DNA from: Euglena gracilis
Taxonomy: Eukaryota > Euglenida > Euglenophyceae > Euglenales
Assembly (NCBI GenBank): GCA_039621445.1
Contig: CP154956.1
Span: forward strand, 34,321,437 to 34,385,436
Length of the DNA: 64,000 bases
Direction: 5' to 3'
Positions 60,115 through 64,000 of the stretch are shown piece by piece; position 1 is the first letter of the stretch; each line of letters opens with the position of its first letter. A program made the translations under genes and the position numbers. Under the pieces are notes generated by a model. That model was not told the DNA's origin and made no database searches. It saw only the letters and a list, made by a program, of their open reading frames with translations.

Positions 60115-61583
60115 TGGCTTGGCTCCATCCTTAAGCTCGATCTTACAAACACCGAACGGACCGCGTATCGCGGGGTCGATGTTACAGCGTATACTGGATT
60201 TTCCAGCACACCGTGGAATTCGCGGGTAATCCGCGAACAGAATTCGGCTGACTTAGGATGCTGACCTGCACTTTCGATGACTGCGGAAACCGCCAGGGTA
60301 TCCCTGGGGCTACCGAGCTTCCTCGGCACCGCGAATTCGGACATTCCGAATGCATCGAAGAAACATACGCGAAAAATGATTTCTTGCAAGGGTGGTAATA
60401 TTTTACCACAAAAATCCTCAAAAATCGGTACATTAGTGGGTAAATCCCACCAATGAAAACATACATACGATAGTTGGGTGAACCATTCCGCTTCCGGAAT
60501 GATGGGTATGAGAATAACTCCACGGGCTTCATCCCGCAGAATTTTCTCAACCGCACATTCGATAAGTTTTGGGGGAGGGTGCATCCATAACACCGTGTCA
60601 CCCCAAAATTTATCAAATGCGTTGGAGTGTTGTGACCAATGACGTGGCAAACAGGCATGTGCATTGGATGAAAAGGCATCGATTTCCAATGCCAAATCAA
60701 AAGAATCAGCCAATGTCGCGATTTTGGAAAACCATCGTTCCAAAATGCGATATTGACCAAAATTGAAAGCATTCCATACGCGTTTCGCGTATTCATGCAC
60801 CCGATTTCCGGGTTGAAGGGTAGAAACACAATGAATGGATCCACAAACATGCGGGTTGTCCTCCACTACCTCAAGGGGTAATCCCAAGGGAGTTTGGACA
60901 GGTTGGGGGTTTCCCCATTCCGCATCAAATTCATACCAAGTGTGATCGCGATTGTTATTAGGAATGACGCTTTTCGCCTTTCCGAACAACGAGGCTAATC
61001 CGCGTTGTTGGAGTACTCGGTGTATTTCCGCGCATTGCGGGCTACAACCAAGTGTATCATGGCGTGTGGATTCCGTATTCGGAATTGTGATTAGTGTCGG
61101 ATTTTCAACTAAACATCCACAATCGAAATCCGATTGGGTGGAAATTCTCTTGCAGTGCACACATTGGAAGGAAGTGTGTTGGTGTGACAGGTGTGCGTGT
61201 AAGTGGGTGTCGATGGCATTAGCCGGTGAGTCTTGTACAGGTGTGCCTGGATTCGGCACAACTAGTGGGAAACGGAGTGGTGGTGAAGCTGGGCGACCTC
61301 TCGACACCGATATATCTTCAGGCCTTTGGGCTTTCGTCTTGTAACCCAGTGAAACGGCGGGGGTACCGCTACTCGCTTGCCCTGCCTCATGTGGAACGCA
61401 TGTTGGTGTGTCATTGGGCAGGGGGGAGGCTTTCTCCGTACCCCGGGTGTGGAAAACGGTTGTTGGTGTGGTGGATAACGGTGTTGCCATTGTGGGTAAC
61501 GGTGTTGGAAATGTAGTGGTCATCATGGCGGATGTCAACGGTGATGGTGGTTTGGGTGTCAATGAAGTGGTGAGTGCTGGCAA
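60057..61583 (-). CDS. D2 Dam-like methyltransferase domain protein
   Basis: 508 aa between protease and RT. Residues 1-190 are Pro/Thr/Ser-rich with a Cys/His segment (FQCVHCKRISTQSDFDCGC and CSPQCAEIHRVLQQRG, possibly zinc-binding). Residues about 285-400 match the Dam-like family: FDLALEIDAFSSNAH, FWGDTVLWMHPPPKLIE, KILRDEARGVILIPIIPEA, WFTQL. The NPPY tetrad is HPPP, so adenine methylation is unlikely unless the chemistry differs. The C-terminus runs toward RT and overlaps it (-1). The N-terminus overlaps the protease frame (-1) by 25 bases. In DIRS-type elements this domain lies after RT, so the position here is different. Confidence 0.72.
   Translation of the reverse strand: MPALTTSLTPKPPSPLTSAMMTTTFPTPLPTMATPLSTTPTTVFHTRGTEKASPLPNDTPTCVPHEAGQASSGTPAVSLGYKTKAQRPEDISVSRGRPASPPLRFPLVVPNPGTPVQDSPANAIDTHLHAHLSHQHTSFQCVHCKRISTQSDFDCGCLVENPTLITIPNTESTRHDTLGCSPQCAEIHRVLQQRGLASLFGKAKSVIPNNNRDHTWYEFDAEWGNPQPVQTPLGLPLEVVEDNPHVCGSIHCVSTLQPGNRVHEYAKRVWNAFNFGQYRILERWFSKIATLADSFDLALEIDAFSSNAHACLPRHWSQHSNAFDKFWGDTVLWMHPPPKLIECAVEKILRDEARGVILIPIIPEAEWFTQLSYVCFHWWDLPTNVPIFEDFCGKILPPLQEIIFRVCFFDAFGMSEFAVPRKLGSPRDTLAVSAVIESAGQHPKSAEFCSRITREFHGVLENPVYAVTSTPRYAVRSVFVRSSLRMEPSQCTGNFFVVRENANKLSMK
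60096..60105 (-). promoter_or_regulatory. Slippery sequence for -1 frameshift, Dam-like to RT
   Basis: On the minus strand AAATTTTTTC: it offers A AAT TTT and T TTT TTC in register with the Dam-like frame, and a -1 step from either enters the RT frame. The T TTT TTC part is conserved at the matching site of D1 (6,955-6,949) although neighbouring bases changed. Confidence 0.65.
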
Positions 61584-62128
61584 TCCACAACCAATCGGTA
61601 CTGGCGTAAAAATGGGTATCCCAAAATTACGTCAGACCCGTGAATTCCGGACTCGTAACCCCAAATATTGGTGAAATGTTGTATTTGTGGGGGTTGTGAG
61701 TGATGCTTCGGAATGATGGGCAAGAGTATCTCGAGCACACATCCCAAATCACCACCACACATGGGGGTGTTATCCGCGGTTGTAATTTTGATCGGTTTCT
61801 TGGCGCTTACCAAGAGCGGGGTCGGTATCAACCCCAACCGAAAGAGCAGTGCAATGCGACAACCAGTGTCAATGAGAATTTTAACTTTAGTGGAGAAATT
61901 TTGGATGCGGATTTCCGCTTGGACGAGTAATTCCATTGGTGGTACGCAAAGTGAAGGGTCTGGCGGAAATACGTTTGCATGCCAGCTCTCCCATGAACCC
62001 TTTCCTACTTTGCTCAGCATTCCGAGCGGAAATGTGGAGTGGGGGGTAGGGGACCCGAAATAATTCCGGGTACTGACCGTGAAGGCGGATGGGCAGGGGG
62101 GGTAAGGTTGATCAGGTCTTACCTCCAT
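61559..62128 (-). CDS. D2 aspartic protease
   Basis: 189-aa open frame in the same frame as gag, after a UAG. The retropepsin site is KILIDTGCRIALLF (DTG 61,870-61,862); the C-terminal hydrophobic block is SDVILGYPFLRQYRL. Unusually a Cys follows DTG where Ala or Ser is common. The protein needed to mature gag is thus only made by passing the UAG at 62,174-62,176, or by initiating downstream. It overlaps the Dam-like frame at its end. Confidence 0.85.
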   Translation of the reverse strand: MEVRPDQPYPPCPSAFTVSTRNYFGSPTPHSTFPLGMLSKVGKGSWESWHANVFPPDPSLCVPPMELLVQAEIRIQNFSTKVKILIDTGCRIALLFRLGLIPTPLLVSAKKPIKITTADNTPMCGGDLGCVLEILLPIIPKHHSQPPQIQHFTNIWGYESGIHGSDVILGYPFLRQYRLVVDCQHSPLH

Positions 62129-62173
62129 CTGTTCATCAGCCCAGAGGTCCGTGCCCTCGGACCTCGGGCTCCC

Positions 62174-62176
62174 CTA
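62174..62176 (-). other. In-frame UAG between D2 gag and protease (CAG in D1)
   Basis: Context is GAG UAG GGG AGC. Gag and protease share one frame with only this stop between them for at least 15 codons on both sides; D1 has CAG (9,025-9,023). This resembles the readthrough layout of some retroviruses (UAG followed by G), but a simple nonsense change is equally possible. Confidence 0.75.
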
Positions 62177-64000
62177 CTCCAAGTCCGAACCGGCCGCATA
62201 GCCGGCAACGGACTTTTTGGTGGAATAGATGGAATTCAATGAGCGCACCGCCATTCGGGCCTCATTAAATTCCCCGTCCGAGGTCTCATCCCCCTCCCTG
62301 CCCGAAGCCGGGGTGTCCTCCTCCAAACAAGATATCTTGAAACCGACCTTTTGCCGGTTGGAGGAGTAACCACGGTCATCGCGGCGCTTACCGCGATTTC
62401 CGTAGCCGGGCCGGGGGGAACGAGATCTGGGACATTTGGATGCGTGGTGATCTTTGGAACCGCAAAGTGAACAACGGGATTTGTGGCGGGATTCCGCATA
62501 ACGGGGGGAACGGTATTCCGTTCGACCGTCAAACCGTCGTGGTGAACGGGTTTCCCGTCGACCATGACCGGTGTACCGGGGTTTCCCCGGTGACTCTCGC
62601 GAAGAGGATGATCCACTTCGCGAACGAGATCGTGAAGGGTCGCGATTGAAATCCCGTTTTCGGGTAGGGGGTCCAGGTGACCGACCGCGAGAGGGTCCAG
62701 GTGACCGACCGCGAGAGGGACGGGTTTCCCGACCATCACGCGATGGTGACTTGGGCCTACTACCGCTAAAGCGGTTCTCCGAAGAACGTGAAACTCCCGA
62801 TTGACGTGAAAACGCCGAGGAACCCGATCCCCGTGAGGAGGTCGAGCCCCTTGGGCTTCCAATACGCTTTCGCGCATCGGGATTCGGGCATTCCCGAGAC
62901 ATGTGACCAGATTTGTTGCACAAAAAGCACAGTTTATCCGTGCCTTGGTCCGAAGAACGCTGATTCCGCGTTTTCGGTCCCGTGGTGGGTGATCTTGGTG
63001 ACATGGGTGATTTTTGCAACGCATTAACCGCACCCGCAGGGATTCCCGCGGTGGGATGCGTTTGGAAAGCGGACTGTATTTGTCCCAAAACTTGTGTGAG
63101 TTTGAGTTGCTTTGACACATAATTCCAACGTTGGGCAAGAGTCATCTCATGCCCTGCCAACTCCTCGCGATGGATATCCTTCACGAGGGATGGTGTGAAA
63201 TGCAACAAAACCGCATCGAATTGTTCGCGCATTTGCTTCTCGCTAAGTTCATCAACTTCGGAAGCAAGTGCTAACCATTTGGCATACCAAAGGTCAATGG
63301 ATTTCCATTTGCGATCCGATGGCGCGAATTGTCGCCACTTCTTCTCCAGGGTAATCCTGGTGACCAAACTTGAATTGGTTGAAGCGTATTGCTCAACCAG
63401 GTCATCGAATGATACGCCATTACGTATCACCAAATTGCGTGCGCGTTCTCGCTCCTCCCTCGGTAGGCAATCGATGAATTCCATCTTGACTACCTCGGGA
63501 TTCGGGTCTTGGGTGGGTCCCTTTAGTGCCCAATAGTACTCCCAGTCCCGAAAAAATTGTCTCCATGTGGTTGGATCCCCGTCCCATTGAGGCTTCACCT
63601 TGTTCGCGATGGCGATGGTGCCCTTGAAGTCTCTCTGAGTAACCCGCTGACCCTCGGTGGTATTCCAGGGGTTTGGGTCCGGGTAATTCTTTACACCAAA
63701 CGCGTTTCGCGGATTTTCCGCTCCCTGTGTACCCCGTGCAGGATTTCCCGCACAAAGTGTAAGGTTGGCAGGATTTTCCTGCGGGAATTGCGAAAAATTC
63801 GGTGAAATTCTCCCGGTGGGGCGGGTTTCCCGCCTAAAACCCAATGGGTGATGTGGTATTCCAGAACCCGTTGGTGGGTGGTATGATCGAGAATGCGACA
63901 CATGACCAATACCAGGTGTGGGGTGTTGGCTCATTCCTCGTACAAGGTTGGAATGTTGAATTTCTTGGTGGAGACTCGAATTTTCGAGCGGGGGGTCAAT
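62174..64000 (-). CDS. D2 gag (N-terminus beyond the window)
   Basis: Open from the right edge of the window; the ATG at 63,934 is not the true start, because the frame is open through all 22 codons to the edge and E shows that a coiled-coil N-terminus precedes it. Capsid: VTQRDFKGTIAIANKVKPQ, IDLWYAKWLALASEVDELSE, MTLAQRWNYVSKQLKLTQV. Two zinc knuckles: CFLCNKSGHMSREC (62,929-62,888) and CSLCGSKDHHASKC (62,473-62,432), with a long Arg/Ser/Gly-rich linker (RPSRGRSPGPSRGRSPGPP) between them. It ends at UAG, with protease in the same frame. Role: capsid and RNA binding. Confidence 0.88.
   Translation of the reverse strand: MDPPLENSSLHQEIQHSNLVRGMSQHPTPGIGHVSHSRSYHPPTGSGIPHHPLGFRRETRPTGRISPNFSQFPQENPANLTLCAGNPARGTQGAENPRNAFGVKNYPDPNPWNTTEGQRVTQRDFKGTIAIANKVKPQWDGDPTTWRQFFRDWEYYWALKGPTQDPNPEVVKMEFIDCLPREERERARNLVIRNGVSFDDLVEQYASTNSSLVTRITLEKKWRQFAPSDRKWKSIDLWYAKWLALASEVDELSEKQMREQFDAVLLHFTPSLVKDIHREELAGHEMTLAQRWNYVSKQLKLTQVLGQIQSAFQTHPTAGIPAGAVNALQKSPMSPRSPTTGPKTRNQRSSDQGTDKLCFLCNKSGHMSRECPNPDARKRIGSPRGSTSSRGSGSSAFSRQSGVSRSSENRFSGSRPKSPSRDGRETRPSRGRSPGPSRGRSPGPPTRKRDFNRDPSRSRSRSGSSSSRESPGKPRYTGHGRRETRSPRRFDGRTEYRSPRYAESRHKSRCSLCGSKDHHASKCPRSRSPRPGYGNRGKRRDDRGYSSNRQKVGFKISCLEEDTPASGREGDETSDGEFNEARMAVRSLNSIYSTKKSVAGYAAGSDLE
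62341..62344. other. Empty-site counterpart of the element A insertion
   Basis: D2 sequence CTTGAAACCGACCTTTTGCC matches the two flanks of A in D1 (left CTTGACACC, right CACCGACTTTTTGCC) once one duplication copy is removed. Confidence 0.85.

Larger units (their letters stand above)
50131..64000 (-). mobile_element. Ty3-type LTR element D2, nearly intact, runs off the right edge
   Basis: Minus-strand element with gag, protease, Dam-like, RT, RNase H, integrase and chromodomain followed by four accessory frames (57,013 to 51,472) and an LTR. Damage is slight: two UAG codons where D1 has CAG, one extra T in a T-run, and frame changes in the accessory region. The N-terminal half of gag and the 5' LTR are outside the window. 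Its coding is less GC-rich than that of A and B. Confidence 0.9.

Overview
This window is eukaryotic nuclear DNA made almost entirely of large Ty3-type (Metaviridae-like) LTR retrotransposons whose integrases end in a chromodomain. I found no convincing single-copy host gene, tRNA, rRNA or CRISPR array, and no promoter I would defend. Lys-Gly tracts (KGKGKG), very GC-rich coding sequence, long (TG)n and (TGGC)n/(TGGA)n arrays and methyltransferase-like domains inside LTR elements suggest a protist alga (dinoflagellate or green alga); this is inference and the species is not determined.

Layout. Minus-strand element D1 runs from beyond the left edge to about 9,176 and resumes at 36,056-39,451. 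It is decayed. Inside its gag, plus-strand element A (9,177-36,055) is inserted with a 4-bp target duplication. Inside the protease of A, plus-strand element B (15,275-28,566) is inserted, again with a 4-bp duplication. B has near-identical LTRs and the best-preserved coding, so the order of arrival is D1, then A, then B. From 39,452 to 45,229 there is non-coding repeat-rich DNA: G-run minisatellites, about 900 bp of (TGGC/TGGA)n, about 920 bp of (TG)n, then AT-rich sequence without recognisable genes. From 45,230 to the right edge there are two more minus-strand elements related to D1: truncated element E (45,230-51,156) and nearly intact D2 (50,131 to beyond 64,000). They appear to share one LTR (50,131-51,156).

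How the parts work together. Each element has gag (coiled coil or low-complexity N-terminus, capsid, CCHC knuckles in B, D and E), a DTG aspartic protease, reverse transcriptase, RNase H, an integrase with an H2C2 finger and a D,D-35-E core, and a chromodomain expected to direct insertion into marked chromatin. Two extra domain types are unusual: a phage/DIRS Dam-like (N6-adenine methyltransferase family) domain in B, D and E, and a short C5-cytosine-methyltransferase-like domain between gag and protease in A and B. B carries both. The D family also carries, after the chromodomain, about 5.5 kb of further coding sequence (four consecutive reading frames, probably one or two ancestral polyproteins) with a Lys-Gly tract and a Cys-rich cluster that I cannot assign to a family. 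D uses overlapping frames; a canonical -1 slippery site at the Dam-like/RT junction is kept in both D copies.
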